Assembly (NCBI RefSeq): GCF_003457605.1
Contig: NZ_QRAN01000014.1
Coordinates: forward strand, 55,737-119,736
Direction: 5' to 3'
From: Seongchinamella sediminis
GTDB lineage: Bacteria; Pseudomonadota; Gammaproteobacteria; Pseudomonadales; Halieaceae
Length of the DNA: 64,000 bases
Every line of letters starts with the position of its first letter. Position 1 is the stretch's first letter. The translations under genes and the position numbers were made by a program. This document shows, piece by piece, positions 1-11,352 of the stretch. Under the pieces are notes generated by a model. That model had not been told where the DNA came from, did no database searches, and saw only the letters and a list, made by a program, of their open reading frames with translations.

Positions 1-1
1 G

Positions 2-286
2 GCCAGGCCCTTCCTGCTCAGGTTGCAGGGGGCACGGGGAGAGGCATTGCCCGAATTCCGCGCGAAGGCGGCATTTTCAGTGCCGCGCCCGGGAGTTCGC
101 CGTGATCACCTGCGGGTCAGCCTGGAACAAACCCCCGCTGGCCTGCTCGCCAGGCCGTTTGGCAACCAGAGTTCCGGTGTGCTGAGTTCGGTAAGCCACA
201 GTGGCGCGCTGGCGGTAGTGCCCGCCGGCACCGTGATCAGTGAAGGTGACGAGGTACAGGTGTTGCCGCTGGATCTGCTGGCCTAG
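2..286 (+). CDS. moeA: Molybdopterin molybdenumtransferase MoeA, C-terminal part
   Basis: This is the 3' end of a gene that enters the window from the left; the open frame runs from base 2 to a TAG at 284-286 (94 residues). MoeA inserts molybdate into adenylylated molybdopterin in the cytoplasm. The motif GNQSSGVLSSVSHSGALAVV followed by a short acidic strand ending in VQVLPLDLL is typical of the C-terminal beta-barrel domain (domain IV) of MoeA. The catalytic domains lie outside the window, so only the C-terminal identification is possible. It converges on fabB. Confidence 0.8.
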   Translation, partial: ARPFLLRLQGARGEALPEFRAKAAFSVPRPGVRRDHLRVSLEQTPAGLLARPFGNQSSGVLSSVSHSGALAVVPAGTVISEGDEVQVLPLDLLA

Positions 287-318
287 CGCCGCGGGAGCGG
301 GGCCGCTCCCGGTCGGGA

Positions 319-1545
319 TCAATCTGCCAGTTTCTGGAACACCAGTGACGCGTTGGTGCCGCCGAATCCAAAGCTGTTGGACATAACCCGCTGCAGGTCG
401 ACGTTATCCTGGCGCTGGCGGGCAATGGGCAGCCCCTCCGCCTCCGGGTCCAGGTTCTCGATATTGGCGGATTCGGCGATAAAGTTGTTTTGCTGCATTA
501 ACAGGGAGTAAATGGCCTCCTGCACACCCGCGGCGCCCAGTGAATGGCCGGACAGTGACTTGGTGGAACCGACCACCGGGATTTTGCCGCGCCCTGCATA
601 GGCCTCCCGGACCGCTTTCAGTTCCTGGATGTCTCCGGCAGGCGTTGAAGTGCCGTGGGCGTTGATGTAATCAATCTCACCCTGGACTGTGGCCAGGGCC
701 TGCTGCATACAGCGCACGGCGCCCTCGCCGGAGGGGGCGACCATGTCGTGTCCGTCGGAGGTGGCACCGTAGCCCACCAGTTCCGCATAAATTTTCGCGC
801 CCCGGGCCCGGGCGTGTTCCAGTTCTTCCAGTACCAGCATGCCGCCGCCACCGGCGATGACGAAGCCATCGCGATCCGCGTCGTAGGCCCGCGATGCCCG
901 TTCCGGGGTGTCGTTGTACTTGGTGGACAGGGCGCCCATGGCGTCGAACAGGCTGGAGAGGGTCCAGTGCAGTTCTTCGCCGCCGCCGGCGAATACAATG
1001 TCCTGCTTGTCCAGCTGGATTTGCTCCATGGCGTTGCCGATGCAGTGGGCGCTGGTGGAGCAGGCGGACGAAATGGAATAGTTGACGCCCTTGATCTTGA
1101 ACGGTGTCGCCAGGCAGGCGGAGACGGTGCTGCCCATGGTCTGGGTAACGCGGTAGGGGCCGACCCGGCGCAGCCCGCGCTCGCGCAGGATGTCTGCCGC
1201 CTCGGTCTGGCTGGCCGAGGAGGCGCCACCGGAGCCGGCGATAATGCCGGTGCGGACATTGGACACGTCACTGTCTTCCAGGCCGGCGTCGGCGATGGCC
1301 TGTGACATCGAGATGTAGGCGAAAGCGGCGGCGTCGCCCATGAATCGCAGCTGCTTGCGATCGATCAGGGCCGCGGTGTCGATGTCCGGGCTGCCGGCAA
1401 TGTGGGAACGCATCCCCATGTCAATCTGTTCCTGGCGGGTGCTGATGCCGGATTTGCACTCGTAGAGAGAGCGGGTGACTTCCTCGGCGCTGTTGCCCAG
1501 GCAGGAAACAATGCCCAGGCCGGTGACAACTACTCTTCTGCTCAT
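319..1545 (-). CDS. fabB: 3-oxoacyl-ACP synthase I (FabB)
   Basis: Beta-ketoacyl-ACP synthase I, 408 residues, which elongates acyl-ACP and is needed for unsaturated fatty acid synthesis in the cytoplasm. The start [17 protein letters not shown] at 1545 was chosen because it gives the normal FabB N-terminus; an upstream in-frame extension only overlaps the fabA 3' end. The thiolase-fold catalytic triad is visible: Cys162 in SSACSTSAH, His297 in NAHGTSTP and His334 in [12 protein letters not shown], close to the E. coli positions. The C-terminal [15 protein letters not shown] is also standard. The start lies 4 nt after the fabA stop, so the two form an operon. Confidence 0.96.
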   Translation of the reverse strand: MSRRVVVTGLGIVSCLGNSAEEVTRSLYECKSGISTRQEQIDMGMRSHIAGSPDIDTAALIDRKQLRFMGDAAAFAYISMSQAIADAGLEDSDVSNVRTGIIAGSGGASSASQTEAADILRERGLRRVGPYRVTQTMGSTVSACLATPFKIKGVNYSISSACSTSAHCIGNAMEQIQLDKQDIVFAGGGEELHWTLSSLFDAMGALSTKYNDTPERASRAYDADRDGFVIAGGGGMLVLEELEHARARGAKIYAELVGYGATSDGHDMVAPSGEGAVRCMQQALATVQGEIDYINAHGTSTPAGDIQELKAVREAYAGRGKIPVVGSTKSLSGHSLGAAGVQEAIYSLLMQQNNFIAESANIENLDPEAEGLPIARQRQDNVDLQRVMSNSFGFGGTNASLVFQKLAD

Positions 1546-1549
1546 GGGT

Positions 1550-2065
1550 TTAGAAGGACTCCGTTGAGGTGAAAAGGCCAACGCGGAGGTCGGTCGCTGT
1601 ATAGATTTCACGGCCATCGACCGAGACACTGCCATCGGCAATGCCCATGACCAGTTTGCGCTCGATGACCCGCTTCATATTAATGTTATAGACCACTTTG
1701 CTGGCGCTGGGCAGGATTTGTCCGGTGAACTTGACCTCGCCGCAGCCCAGGGCGCGACCGCGGCCCGGGTTGCCGCGCCAGCCGAGGAAGAAGCCCAGCA
1801 GCTGCCACATGGCGTCCAGGCCCAGACAGCCGGGCATTACCGGGTCCGAGGGGAAGTGGCAATCAAAGAACCAGAGATCGGGGTGGATATCCAGCTCGGC
1901 GATAATTTCACCCTTGCCGAAAGCGCCACCCTCGGAGCTGATGTGGGTTATACGGTCGAGCATCAGCATGTTGTCTACGGGAAGGCGGGCGTTACCCTCG
2001 CCAAACAGTTCGCCGTGACCACAGGCTACCAGCTCTTCCCTGGTATATGCGCTTTGTCCTGTCAT
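1550..2065 (-). CDS. fabA: 3-hydroxydecanoyl-ACP dehydratase/isomerase (FabA)
   Basis: FabA (171 residues) dehydrates 3-hydroxydecanoyl-ACP and isomerises trans-2- to cis-3-decenoyl-ACP, the branch point to unsaturated fatty acids. The hot-dog fold signature [20 protein letters not shown] contains His70 and Asp84, at the same numbering as the E. coli catalytic residues. The start [13 protein letters not shown] at 2065 gives the usual family length; the much longer open frame upstream is not coding. It is first in the fabA-fabB operon and faces manC divergently. Confidence 0.96.
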   Translation of the reverse strand: MTGQSAYTREELVACGHGELFGEGNARLPVDNMLMLDRITHISSEGGAFGKGEIIAELDIHPDLWFFDCHFPSDPVMPGCLGLDAMWQLLGFFLGWRGNPGRGRALGCGEVKFTGQILPSASKVVYNINMKRVIERKLVMGIADGSVSVDGREIYTATDLRVGLFTSTESF

Positions 2066-2159
2066 GATTAATCCGTGTTGTCGGCCGGTGCCGGAGGAGC
2101 GTGCAGTGAGCGTGCCCATTCTAATGACTGGGGGCCACAAGTCCAGCACTGTAACAGCC

Positions 2160-2178
2160 GTTACCGGGGGGCGGTAAC
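2160..2178. repeat. Short inverted repeat in the fabA-manC divergent region
   Basis: GTTACCG (2160-2166) and CGGTAAC (2172-2178) form a perfect 7-bp inverted repeat around a run of G. A second pair, TGTCAG (2195-2200) and CTGACA (2215-2220), lies nearer to manC. They sit in the 223-bp divergent spacer and could be operators for a fatty-acid regulator or for manC. No known consensus is matched convincingly. Confidence 0.35.
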
Positions 2179-2288
2179 TGGTCAACAGGGGGCGTGTCAG
2201 ATAAGATGTTTTCCCTGACAGCTTGCCTGTGCTGTCAACAGGCAGCCCCGTTCCGGCGGGCCAAGAGCAGCTCAACGCAGGAATAGCC

Positions 2289-3698
2289 ATGTTAACTCCC
2301 GTTCTTCTATCCGGCGGCGTGGGCAGCCGGCTCTGGCCAGTGTCACGCGAGGCCCACCCGAAACAGTTCCAGCCCCTGGCCGGCGAGTTGTCCATGCTGC
2401 AGGAAACGCTCCAGCGCACCAGCGGGCTGGACGAGTCGGCGCCGGTGGTGGTCTGTAACGAGGAGCACCGCTTCATGGTTGCCGAGCAGCTGCGGCAGGT
2501 GAATCTCGATGCCAGCGCGCTCATCCTGGAACCGGCGGGGCGCAATACCGCCCCCGCGGTTGCCCTGGCGGCGCTGTATACGGCCGCCGAGGAACCACAA
2601 TCGCTGTTGCTGGTCCTGCCCGCCGATCACCTCATCCAGGACGTGGCGGCGTTTGTTGCCGCCGTGGGCAAGGCAGTGCCCATGGCGCAGCAGGGCCGGC
2701 TGATGACCTTTGGCGTGGTACCCACCAGTCCTGAAACCGGCTATGGCTACATCAAGTGTGGTGAGTCACTTGCGGCGGACCTGTTCGACCTGGAGCGTTT
2801 TGTCGAGAAACCCGACGCCGCTACCGCCAGTGAGTATCTCGCCAGCGGCAACTACCTGTGGAACAGCGGGATGTTCCTGATCAGCGCCGCCGCCTACCTG
2901 GACGAACTGGGCAAGCACGCCCCGGAAATACTGGCGAGCTGCCGCGCCGCCATGGAGGCCGCCAACCGGGACATGGATTTTATTCGCCCCGACCCGGCGC
3001 TGTTCGACAGCTGCCCTGCGGACAGCATCGATTACGCGGTAATGGAACATACCGACCGCGGCGGTGTGGTATCGCTGGATTGCGGCTGGAGTGATGTCGG
3101 TGCCTGGTCCGCCCTGTGGGATGTCGCTGAACACGATGCACAGGGCAACGTCAGCCGCGGTGACGTCATTCTCGATAACTGCAGCGACAGCTACTTTTAC
3201 AGCGATTCGCGGCTGCTGGCGGCCACCGGTGTCGACGGCCTGGTAGTGGTTGAAACGGCAGACGCGGTGCTGGTCGCAGACCGGGACAAGGTCCAGGACG
3301 TAAAGCGCATTGTCAATCGACTCAAGCAACAGGAGCGGCCGGAGGTGTCCCTGCACCGGCGGGTATACCGCCCCTGGGGATCCTACGAATCCCTGGTTAC
3401 GGCAGACCGGTTTCAGGTAAAGCGCATCATCGTCGCCCCGGGCCAGCGGCTGTCGCTGCAAATGCACCACCACCGGGCCGAGCACTGGATCGTGGTCAGC
3501 GGCACGGCGGAAGTGACCTGTGACGACAAGGTCTTCATGCTGGCCGAGGACGAGTCAACCTATATTCCCCTGGGTACCCGGCATCGCCTGGCAAACCCCG
3601 GTCGCATTCCGCTGGAGTTGATTGAAGTGCAGTCTGGTACCTATCTCGGCGAGGACGATATTGTAAGATTTGATGACGAGTATGGACGCCAGGGCTAG
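2289..3698 (+). CDS. manC: Mannose-1-phosphate guanylyltransferase / mannose-6-phosphate isomerase (type II PMI)
   Basis: Bifunctional AlgA/ManC/CpsB-type enzyme, 469 residues. It makes GDP-mannose from mannose-1-phosphate and interconverts fructose-6-phosphate and mannose-6-phosphate. The N-terminal nucleotidyltransferase domain starts with [20 protein letters not shown]; the FVEKP motif follows near residue 175. The C-terminal cupin (about residues 350-469) has [20 protein letters not shown], the metal-binding PMI motif. The start ATG at 2289 has AGGA about 8 bases upstream; an upstream in-frame ATG at 2223 lacks family similarity. It is first in a manC-galU-manB operon that supplies sugar nucleotides for surface polysaccharide. 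Confidence 0.94.
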   Translation: MLTPVLLSGGVGSRLWPVSREAHPKQFQPLAGELSMLQETLQRTSGLDESAPVVVCNEEHRFMVAEQLRQVNLDASALILEPAGRNTAPAVALAALYTAAEEPQSLLLVLPADHLIQDVAAFVAAVGKAVPMAQQGRLMTFGVVPTSPETGYGYIKCGESLAADLFDLERFVEKPDAATASEYLASGNYLWNSGMFLISAAAYLDELGKHAPEILASCRAAMEAANRDMDFIRPDPALFDSCPADSIDYAVMEHTDRGGVVSLDCGWSDVGAWSALWDVAEHDAQGNVSRGDVILDNCSDSYFYSDSRLLAATGVDGLVVVETADAVLVADRDKVQDVKRIVNRLKQQERPEVSLHRRVYRPWGSYESLVTADRFQVKRIIVAPGQRLSLQMHHHRAEHWIVVSGTAEVTCDDKVFMLAEDESTYIPLGTRHRLANPGRIPLELIEVQSGTYLGEDDIVRFDDEYGRQG

Positions 3699-3719
3699 GC
3701 GCGCCAGAAGGAGACCCCT

Positions 3720-4550
3720 ATGATCAAGAAGTGCCTGTTCCCGGTTGCCGGGTATGGAACCCGCTTTCTCCCCGCTACCAAGAGCATGCCGAAAGAAATG
3801 CTGCCCGTGGTCAACAAGCCGCTGGTGCAGTACGGCGTCGAAGAAGCGATAGAGGCGGGTATGACCACCTGCGCCTTTGTCACCGGCCGGGGCAAGCGTG
3901 CCATTGCCGACCACTTTGACATCAGTTACGAGCTGGAACACCAGATTTCCGGCACCGGCAAGGAAGCCTATCTGGAAAGTATTCGCAACGTACTCGACAA
4001 GGGCATCTTTACCATGGTGCGCCAGCGGGAAATGAAGGGGCTTGGCCACGCGATTCTTACCGGGCGCTCGCTGGTCGGCAACGAACCCTTTGGCGTGCTG
4101 CTCTCGGACGACCTCTGCCTTAACGCCGGCGGCGTGGGCGTACTGGCGCAAATGGCTGAACTGTACAACCAGTTCCGCTGCTCCATTGTCGCGATACAGG
4201 AAGTGCCCATGGAAGAGGTGCACAAGTACGGCGTGATTGCCGGCGAAAGCCTCAAGGACGGCATTTACCGGGTCGATGACATGGTGGAGAAACCCGACCA
4301 GAAGGACGCCCCCTCCAACCTGGCGATTATCGGCCGCTATATCCTCACTCCCGACATCTTCGAGATCATCGAAGAGACGGAGCCTGGCGCCAACGGTGAG
4401 ATTCAGCTGACCGATGCCCTGCAGATCCAGGCCAGGCGCGGGTGTGTCATGGCCTACAAATTCAAGGGCCGGCGTTTTGACTGCGGCAGCGTGCCGGGCT
4501 TTGTCGAGGCCACCAATCACGTTTACGAGAATTACTACGCCAGGGACTGA
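3720..4550 (+). CDS. galU: UTP-glucose-1-phosphate uridylyltransferase
   Basis: GalU, 276 residues, makes UDP-glucose from UTP and glucose-1-phosphate in the cytoplasm. The N-terminus carries [20 protein letters not shown], the nucleotide-binding signature of the family, and VEKP near residue 190 is part of the sugar-binding site. An AAGGAG ribosome site lies just upstream at about 3708-3713. It is 21 nt after manC and 5 nt before manB, so all three are probably one transcript. Confidence 0.95.
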   Translation: MIKKCLFPVAGYGTRFLPATKSMPKEMLPVVNKPLVQYGVEEAIEAGMTTCAFVTGRGKRAIADHFDISYELEHQISGTGKEAYLESIRNVLDKGIFTMVRQREMKGLGHAILTGRSLVGNEPFGVLLSDDLCLNAGGVGVLAQMAELYNQFRCSIVAIQEVPMEEVHKYGVIAGESLKDGIYRVDDMVEKPDQKDAPSNLAIIGRYILTPDIFEIIEETEPGANGEIQLTDALQIQARRGCVMAYKFKGRRFDCGSVPGFVEATNHVYENYYARD

Positions 4551-4555
4551 AACTG

Positions 4556-5908
4556 ATGGCGCTGAAAAAAATTACCTGCTTCAAGGCCTACGATGTCCGC
4601 GGCCGGGTGCCTGACCAGCTCAACGAGGAGGTAGCCCGCCGTATCGGCCGGGCCTATGCCGAGGTCATCAGGCCGGGCAAGGTCGTGGTAGGCCATGATA
4701 TCCGCCTTTCCAGTGAGGCTATCAAGGCGGCACTGACGGCGGGGCTGCTGGAGCAGGGCGTCGATGTCTACGACATCGGCCTGTGCGGCACCGAGGAGAT
4801 CTACTTCGCCACGTCTCATGCCGGCATGGGTGGAGGCATCGCTGTCACCGCCAGCCATAACCCGAAAGACTACAACGGCATGAAATTTGTGCGCGAGGAA
4901 TCGCGACCGGTGTCGGCGGATACCGGGCTCAAGGACATTCAGGCCCTTGCGGAGCGGGATGTGTTCACCCCGGCCGGGGTGGCGGGCACTCTGCATCCCC
5001 TGGACACCGACCAGGCCTACGTGGAACACCTGCTGTCCTATGTCGACGTGGCGGCGTTGAAACCGCTGAAAATCGTGGTCGATGCCGGCAACGGCGGTGC
5101 CGGCAGGGTTATCGATTTGCTGGAACCGCACCTGCCTTTCGAGTTTGTAAAACTGCACCACGAACCCGATGGCCACTTCCCCAACGGCGTTCCCAACCCG
5201 CTGTTGCCGGAAAACCGCGCCGCCGCCATCGACGCGGTGCGCAAGCACGGTGCCGACCTCGGTCTTGGCTGGGACGGGGATTTCGACCGCTGCTTCTTTT
5301 ACGATGAGCGCGGTACGTTCATCGAGGGTTATTACCTGGTGGGTTTGCTGGCGGAAGCGGCCCTGCAGCGGGAACCGGGCGCCCGCATAGTTCACGACCC
5401 GCGCCTGACCTGGAACACCGTGGAGATGGTAGAGGCCGCGGGCGGGGTTCCGGTTCTCACCAAATGCGGCCATGCCTTTATCAAGGAGCGGATGCGCAGC
5501 GAAAACGCTGTCTACGGCGGCGAGATGAGCGCCCACCACTACTTCCGCGACTTCGCCTATTGCGACAGCGGCATGATTCCCTGGCTGCTGGTCACCGGTC
5601 TGGTATCCGCCGCCGGCAAGCCCCTGTCCACGCTCGTTGCCGAGCGCGTGGCGGCCTACCCCTGCTCCGGTGAGATCAACCGCAGTGTGGAGGATGCCGC
5701 CGCGGTGCTGGCGAAAGCGGAGGCCGCCTATGCGGATCAGGGCAGCGTGGACCATACCGACGGGGTCAGCGTCGACTGCGGCCAGTGGCGTTTCAACCTG
5801 CGTATGTCCAATACGGAACCGGTGGTGCGGCTGAATGTGGAGAGCCGCGGGGATGCGGCGCTGATGCGGGCGAAGACCGACGAGTTACTGGCGCTGATTG
5901 AGGCTTGA
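4556..5908 (+). CDS. manB: Phosphomannomutase (CpsG/ManB-type)
   Basis: Alpha-D-phosphohexomutase of 450 residues that interconverts mannose-6-phosphate and mannose-1-phosphate, possibly also the glucose phosphates. Visible motifs are the phosphoserine loop [13 protein letters not shown] with Ser100, the metal loop DGDFDR at 240-245, the sugar-specificity loop [10 protein letters not shown] and the phosphate-binding [14 protein letters not shown] near the C-terminus. The GGEMSAH loop and overall layout are closer to the enterobacterial ManB/CpsG type than to AlgC. With ManC it converts mannose-6-phosphate into GDP-mannose, and it may also supply glucose-1-phosphate to GalU. Confidence 0.92.
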   Translation: MALKKITCFKAYDVRGRVPDQLNEEVARRIGRAYAEVIRPGKVVVGHDIRLSSEAIKAALTAGLLEQGVDVYDIGLCGTEEIYFATSHAGMGGGIAVTASHNPKDYNGMKFVREESRPVSADTGLKDIQALAERDVFTPAGVAGTLHPLDTDQAYVEHLLSYVDVAALKPLKIVVDAGNGGAGRVIDLLEPHLPFEFVKLHHEPDGHFPNGVPNPLLPENRAAAIDAVRKHGADLGLGWDGDFDRCFFYDERGTFIEGYYLVGLLAEAALQREPGARIVHDPRLTWNTVEMVEAAGGVPVLTKCGHAFIKERMRSENAVYGGEMSAHHYFRDFAYCDSGMIPWLLVTGLVSAAGKPLSTLVAERVAAYPCSGEINRSVEDAAAVLAKAEAAYADQGSVDHTDGVSVDCGQWRFNLRMSNTEPVVRLNVESRGDAALMRAKTDELLALIEA

Positions 5909-5973
5909 AGGCTTACCTGAACGAGTGCTTCGGGTTTCGAATGCCGGGTATTGGATGTCGCACCTTGACTGCC

Positions 5974-6093
5974 GGATCGGGGTCCCGGGTTTTCGATTAC
6001 GGGACCGTCAAAAAGCGCACATCCATGTACAGACTCGGCTGCGCACGTCCTGTGCGCAGACGCCCCGAAATCGAAAACCCGGCACCCCGATCC
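5974..6093. repeat. Long inverted repeat 1 (25-bp arms around a structured core)
   Basis: Arm 5974-5998 is the reverse complement of arm 6069-6093 at 24 of 25 positions. The 70-bp core contains its own perfect 8-bp hairpin (CTGCGCAC at 6039-6046 with GTGCGCAG at 6052-6059). The stretch between manB and pgi holds no credible gene. The arms are 19/25 identical to those of the second element at 6274-6392, and most of the differences between the two are compensatory. Confidence 0.7.
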
Positions 6094-6273
6094 TCGTTCA
6101 GTGGACTTTAGCGCTATCTTTTAGTGCGCTTTCGTCGTAGGCGACGGGCCGACGTTCCGGTATTCAATCGCTTTTAAATCTGGAATCGGGCACATAGATT
6201 GCACTGTCAGTACCAAACAGACCTGTATCTTCGCCAGCGCGAGGATGACGAGCCAAATGGTACCACCCACCGA

Positions 6274-6392
6274 GGCTCGGGGTTCCGGAAGTTCAATTGC
6301 GGGGCGTCCGAGGGCATGGATGCCCGAGGCCGAGCCTGGCATGGACGCCGCTTGTTGGCGGTCCCGAAATTGAACTTCCGGGACTCCGAGCC
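6274..6392. repeat. Long inverted repeat 2 (same family as repeat 1)
   Basis: Arm 6274-6298 pairs with 6368-6392: 23 Watson-Crick pairs plus two G-U wobbles if transcribed. The core contains GGCGTCC (6303-6309) paired with GGACGCC (6343-6349) and the small palindrome GGGCATGGATGCCC. It lies just downstream of pgi, which points toward it, so it could act as a transcript end. It is 180 bp from repeat 1 and shares its arm design, but the cores are only loosely alike. Confidence 0.7.
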
Positions 6393-6421
6393 GTCAGTCA
6401 AGATGCGGGCTTGTCAGGAGG

Positions 6422-8056
6422 CTACTGCACCTCGGCCCATTCTTTAATCAAGCGCTCAGTCGCCGGATCCATCTCCGCATCCGAGTCATGACCGGAAAGC
6501 AAACCCAGAATCTGCCCCCCGATCTCCTTGCCCAGCTCAACCCCCCACTGGTCGAAGGAATTAATCCCCCACAGCACCCCACTGACATAAGTACGGTGCT
6601 CATAGAGCGCGATCAACGCCCCCAGCGTTGCCGGGGTCAGGGCCGCCATGGTGATGACGCTGTTGGGGCGGTTGCCGGGCATCGCCAGGTGGGGTGCCAG
6701 TTCATCTGCGCGCTGTGCATCCATGCCGCGGGACAGCAGGGATTCGCGGGCCTGTGCCACACTGCGGCCCACCATCATGGTGCGGCTCTGGGCCAGGCAG
6801 TTGGCCACCAGCCGCCGGTGTTGTTCGCTCATCCCGGTGTGGGTGGTCAGGGGCAGGATGAAGTCCGCCGGGCACAGTTCCGTGCCCTGGTGCAGTAACT
6901 GGTGGAAGGAGTGCTGGCCCATGGTGCCGGCGGAGCCCCACAGGACCGGCCCGGTGCGGTAGTCCAGCGGCTTTCCGTCCCTGCTGACCCGCTTACCGTT
7001 GCTTTCCATGGTCAGTTGCTGCAGAAAGTCGGGCAGTCTCTGCAGGTTGTTATCGTAAGGCAGAACCACATGGTTGCCAGCGCCGAAAAAGTTGACGTAC
7101 CAGGCTTCCAGCAGGCCCATGACTACCGGCATGTTGGCTGCCAGCGGCGCCGAGCCGAAGTGTTCATCCATCGCGGCGGCGCCAGCGAGGAAGGCCTGGA
7201 AGTTGTCCCAGCCCACAGCGATGGCGCAGGACAGCCCCACGGCGGACCATACCGAGTAGCGGCCACCGACCCAGTCCCACATGGGCAGGCAATTGCCCGG
7301 GGAAATACCGAACTCCGCCGCCGCTTCCAGATTGCTGGTTACCGCCAGGAAATGTTTATCCAGGTCTTCATCCCGGGCGCCGGCGGTTTTCATCCACTGG
7401 CGGGCGGCGAGACTGTTGGTCAGGGTCTCCTCGGTCCGGAAGGACTTGGAACAGACAACGAACAGGGTGGAAGCCGGCTCCAGTTCCAGTAATGTGTCCT
7501 GCAGGTCCGCCGGGTCGACATTGGCCACGTAATGACAGCTGACGTTGCCCTGGTAGGGGCGCAGGGCTTCGGTGACCAGGCGCGGCCCGAGGTCCGAGCC
7601 GCCGATGCCGATATTGACCACGTCGGTGATGGGGCGGCCGGAAAAACCGGCGTGCTGGCCCGCGTTCAGGCGCTCGCTCCACTGGCGCATGGTATCGCGG
7701 GCCTTACAGACTTCCGTGAACCTGTCGCCGAGACCGCCAGCGCTGCCAGCGCGTAACAGGGTATGCAGGGCGGGGCGGTTCTCGGTGTTGTTGACCTCCG
7801 CGCCAGCGAGCAGGCCGGCGATGGCGGTCTCCATTTTCGCCTCGACGGCCAGTTGCAGCAGTGCCTGCAGCGCCGTTCGGTCCAGCAGGTGCTTGCTGTA
7901 GTCCAGCTGCAGGCCGGCGGCGGCCAGGGTGAAATCGGTCGCCCGCCGCGGATCCTCGGCCAACAGGGCGCTAACGGATGCGGTGTGCATTGTGGTGGCG
8001 AGTGTTCGGGTTTCCTCGTGGGAGGGCAGTTGCGAAAACAGAGGAGTGGCAGCCAT
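6422..8056 (-). CDS. pgi: Glucose-6-phosphate isomerase
   Basis: Pgi, 544 residues, the usual length of the bacterial enzyme, interconverts glucose-6-phosphate and fructose-6-phosphate. Recognisable blocks are VNIGIGGSDLGPRLVTEAL, VVCSKSFRTEETLTN, GGRYSVWSAVGLS, the catalytic-Glu region MESNGKRV, GTMGQHSFHQLLHQG and a C-terminal FDQWGVELGKEIG. It links central carbon metabolism to the manC-galU-manB sugar-nucleotide operon and to the fructose-6-phosphate released by NagB. No gene overlaps it convincingly. Confidence 0.96.
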   Translation of the reverse strand: MAATPLFSQLPSHEETRTLATTMHTASVSALLAEDPRRATDFTLAAAGLQLDYSKHLLDRTALQALLQLAVEAKMETAIAGLLAGAEVNNTENRPALHTLLRAGSAGGLGDRFTEVCKARDTMRQWSERLNAGQHAGFSGRPITDVVNIGIGGSDLGPRLVTEALRPYQGNVSCHYVANVDPADLQDTLLELEPASTLFVVCSKSFRTEETLTNSLAARQWMKTAGARDEDLDKHFLAVTSNLEAAAEFGISPGNCLPMWDWVGGRYSVWSAVGLSCAIAVGWDNFQAFLAGAAAMDEHFGSAPLAANMPVVMGLLEAWYVNFFGAGNHVVLPYDNNLQRLPDFLQQLTMESNGKRVSRDGKPLDYRTGPVLWGSAGTMGQHSFHQLLHQGTELCPADFILPLTTHTGMSEQHRRLVANCLAQSRTMMVGRSVAQARESLLSRGMDAQRADELAPHLAMPGNRPNSVITMAALTPATLGALIALYEHRTYVSGVLWGINSFDQWGVELGKEIGGQILGLLSGHDSDAEMDPATERLIKEWAEVQ

Positions 8057-8202
8057 TGCCGGTATCCTTTTGGGTCACTGCGGTGAGTCAGTGTTTGCCG
8101 CACGCTGTGATTGTAGTGGTATGCGCGCGTGCTGTGGGTTGCCTCAGGGCTCTGGCAGTATATGAACTGTCGCTGGCGGGTGCAAACGCCAGCGACGGCG
8201 GG

Positions 8203-9165
8203 TCAGTGATTGCGGTTGATGGATAGCGCGGTAATCGCCTGCAGGGCGCTGCGGGCGGCGCTGTCGTCCAGGGAATGGAGTTCCGCCAGCGCCAGGTCGT
8301 GGTAGTGGCGGGCCTGTTGCCGGGTGTAATCAATGGCGCCGCAGCGCTGAACCGCTGCCAGCACCTGGGTAATATCGTCAGCGGTCTTTTCGGTGATGGC
8401 CCTGTTGACGACTGCCTGCTCCTCGCTGCTGCCGTGTTGCAGGGTGTAAATCAGGGGCAGGGTGGGTTTGCCCTCGGTGAGATCGTCGCCGACGTTCTTG
8501 CCCATGGCGGCCGGATCGCCCTCATAGTCCAGGACATCATCGATCATCTGGAACGCGATACCCAGGTTGAGGCCGAAACGGCGCATGGCCTGGCGGGTGT
8601 CCTCATCGGCACCGCAGAGGGTGGCGGCGCCGTAGCAGCCGGCGGCAAACAGGATGGCGGTCTTGCGGGTGATGACATCCAGGTACTGTTGTTCCGTGGT
8701 CCCGGCGTTGCCCGCCCGCACCAGTTGCAGTACCTCGCCCTCTGCAATGGTGTTGGTGGTGTCGGCCATGTAGCGCAGGATTTCGCTATCCGCCAGCTGT
8801 ACCATCAACTGGAAGGCCCGGGTGTAGAGAAAGTCGCCCACCAGCACCGAGGGAGCGTTGCCGAATTCGGCGTTGGCGGTGGGTCGGCCGCGGCGCAGGG
8901 TGGAGATGTCCACCACGTCGTCATGCAGCAGGGTAGCGGTGTGGATGAACTCGATCACTGCCGCGAACGTGATTTGCGGCCCCTCACAGCGGCGCAGGGC
9001 CGCGGCTGTCAGCAGCACCAGCAGCGGACGCAGGCGCTTGCCGCCGGCATCGACAATGTAGTGGCCGATGTTTTCCACCATGTCCACATCCGACTGGAGT
9101 TGTTCGATAATAAGCTGGTTGACCTGCTCGAACTCGGCGGCGACGGCGGAACGTATTTCTTGCAT
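8203..9165 (-). CDS. ispB: Octaprenyl diphosphate synthase
   Basis: Long-chain trans-prenyl diphosphate synthase, 320 residues, supplying the polyprenyl tail of ubiquinone and menaquinone. The first aspartate-rich motif is HDDVVD within LLHDDVVDISTLRRGRPT and the second is IDDVLDYEGDP; GGKRLRPLLVLL is the substrate-binding block. The start MQEIRSAVAAEF at 9165 fits the family N-terminus; an ATG 30 bases upstream is also possible and neither has a strong ribosome site. It is divergent from rplU, as in many gammaproteobacteria. Its product could serve the prenyltransferase at 24985-25977. Confidence 0.92.
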   Translation of the reverse strand: MQEIRSAVAAEFEQVNQLIIEQLQSDVDMVENIGHYIVDAGGKRLRPLLVLLTAAALRRCEGPQITFAAVIEFIHTATLLHDDVVDISTLRRGRPTANAEFGNAPSVLVGDFLYTRAFQLMVQLADSEILRYMADTTNTIAEGEVLQLVRAGNAGTTEQQYLDVITRKTAILFAAGCYGAATLCGADEDTRQAMRRFGLNLGIAFQMIDDVLDYEGDPAAMGKNVGDDLTEGKPTLPLIYTLQHGSSEEQAVVNRAITEKTADDITQVLAAVQRCGAIDYTRQQARHYHDLALAELHSLDDSAARSALQAITALSINRNH

Positions 9166-9277
9166 AGGGAGGACAGTCGTTAAGTGCTCGCGCATGCTAG
9201 GGGTACTGCAGTTGCGCTGTCAAGGTCGGCCGGCTGGCGGAGTGTCGCAAGCCCTTGTTTTCAGTTGAAAATAAACC

Positions 9278-9306
9278 TTGCTGCAGGGGGTGGTTTTCAG
9301 TAAAAT
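9278..9306 (+). promoter_or_regulatory. Candidate promoter of rplU-rpmA
   Basis: TTGCTG (9278-9283) and TAAAAT (9301-9306) are separated by exactly 17 bp and lie about 135 bp upstream of rplU. The -10 is good (5 of 6) and the -35 is weak (3 of 6). The leader between them and rplU contains a 6-bp hairpin, CCCTTG with CAAGGG, near 9384-9400, which might be regulatory. Confidence 0.4.
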
Positions 9307-9441
9307 CGCCGCCCTCTGACCCCTGCTGCATCAGCTGCAGGCGGTTACAAGTATTTATTTAACTGTTTGTGCCTGGCTCTGCCCCCTTGATTTACAAGGG
9401 ATTTTCCCAAAAGCGAGCAGGCTAACTGAACGGAGTGAAAC

Positions 9442-9753
9442 ATGTACGCAGTAATCGAAGCCGGTGGCAAGCAGCACCGCGTGATTGAGGGTGAAACCCT
9501 AAAGCTGGAAAAAATTGAAGCCGCCACTGGTGAAACCGTCGAATTCGACAAGGTTCTGCTGGTTGGCAGCGGTGAAGACGTCAAGATTGGCAAGCCGGTT
9601 GTCGACGGTTCCAGGGTCACTGCTGAGGTGGTAGGCCACGGCCGCCACAAAAAAGTAAAGATTGTTAAATTTAACCGCCGTAAGCACCATCGGAAAGAAA
9701 CTGGCCACCGCCAGTGGTTCACCGAAGTGAAAATTACCGGTATCTCGGCGTAA
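9442..9753 (+). CDS. rplU: 50S ribosomal protein L21
   Basis: L21, 103 residues, binds 23S rRNA with L20 in the large subunit. The N-terminus [14 protein letters not shown] and the C-terminal [20 protein letters not shown] are the family signatures. A GGAG ribosome site precedes the ATG. It is followed after 15 nt by rpmA, the conserved L21-L27 operon. Confidence 0.98.
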   Translation: MYAVIEAGGKQHRVIEGETLKLEKIEAATGETVEFDKVLLVGSGEDVKIGKPVVDGSRVTAEVVGHGRHKKVKIVKFNRRKHHRKETGHRQWFTEVKITGISA

Positions 9754-9768
9754 AGGAGGATTTGGATA

Positions 9769-10026
9769 ATGGCTCATAAGAAAGCTGGTGGTAGTACTCG
9801 TAACGGACGCGATTCCGAGAGTAAACGCCTTGGTGTAAAGCGTTTCGGTGGCCAGGAAGTCCTGGCAGGCAATATCCTCGTGCGCCAGCGTGGCACCAAA
9901 TTCCACGCGGGTGAGAACGTGGGTATGGGCAAGGACCACACCCTGTTCGCCCTGTCCAACGGCAAGGTTGAATTCGTGACCCGCGGCCCCAGGAGCCGCA
10001 AGTACGTTCAGGTGGTGAGCGCCTGA
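9769..10026 (+). CDS. rpmA: 50S ribosomal protein L27
   Basis: L27, 85 residues, with its N-terminus near the peptidyl-transferase centre. [20 protein letters not shown] and the block [18 protein letters not shown] are diagnostic. It has no Firmicute-type cleavable N-terminal extension. A strong AAAGGAGG ribosome site lies 8 bases upstream, and a rho-independent terminator follows. Confidence 0.98.
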   Translation: MAHKKAGGSTRNGRDSESKRLGVKRFGGQEVLAGNILVRQRGTKFHAGENVGMGKDHTLFALSNGKVEFVTRGPRSRKYVQVVSA

Positions 10027-10051
10027 TCGCGCTGCTCGCGATTAAGACCAA

Positions 10052-10083
10052 AAAGCCTCGTCAATTGACGGGGCTTTTTTTTA
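10052..10083 (+). terminator. Rho-independent terminator of rplU-rpmA
   Basis: AAGCCTCGTC (10053-10062) pairs with GACGGGGCTT (10067-10076) with one wobble around a 4-base loop, followed by a run of T to 10082. It ends the ribosomal protein transcript before obgE. Confidence 0.9.
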
Positions 10084-10091
10084 TATAATGA

Positions 10092-11351
<1,260 letters not shown>

Positions 11352-11352
11352 C

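Noticed and set aside
4535..5755. 406-residue antisense frame over manB
   Set aside because: Shadow; manB motifs are complete on the plus strand.
5974..6392. CRISPR-like repeat or ordinary rho-independent terminators
   Set aside because: There are only two elements, each an inverted rather than a direct repeat, without spacers of equal size; the 70-bp cores and lack of T runs do not fit simple terminators.
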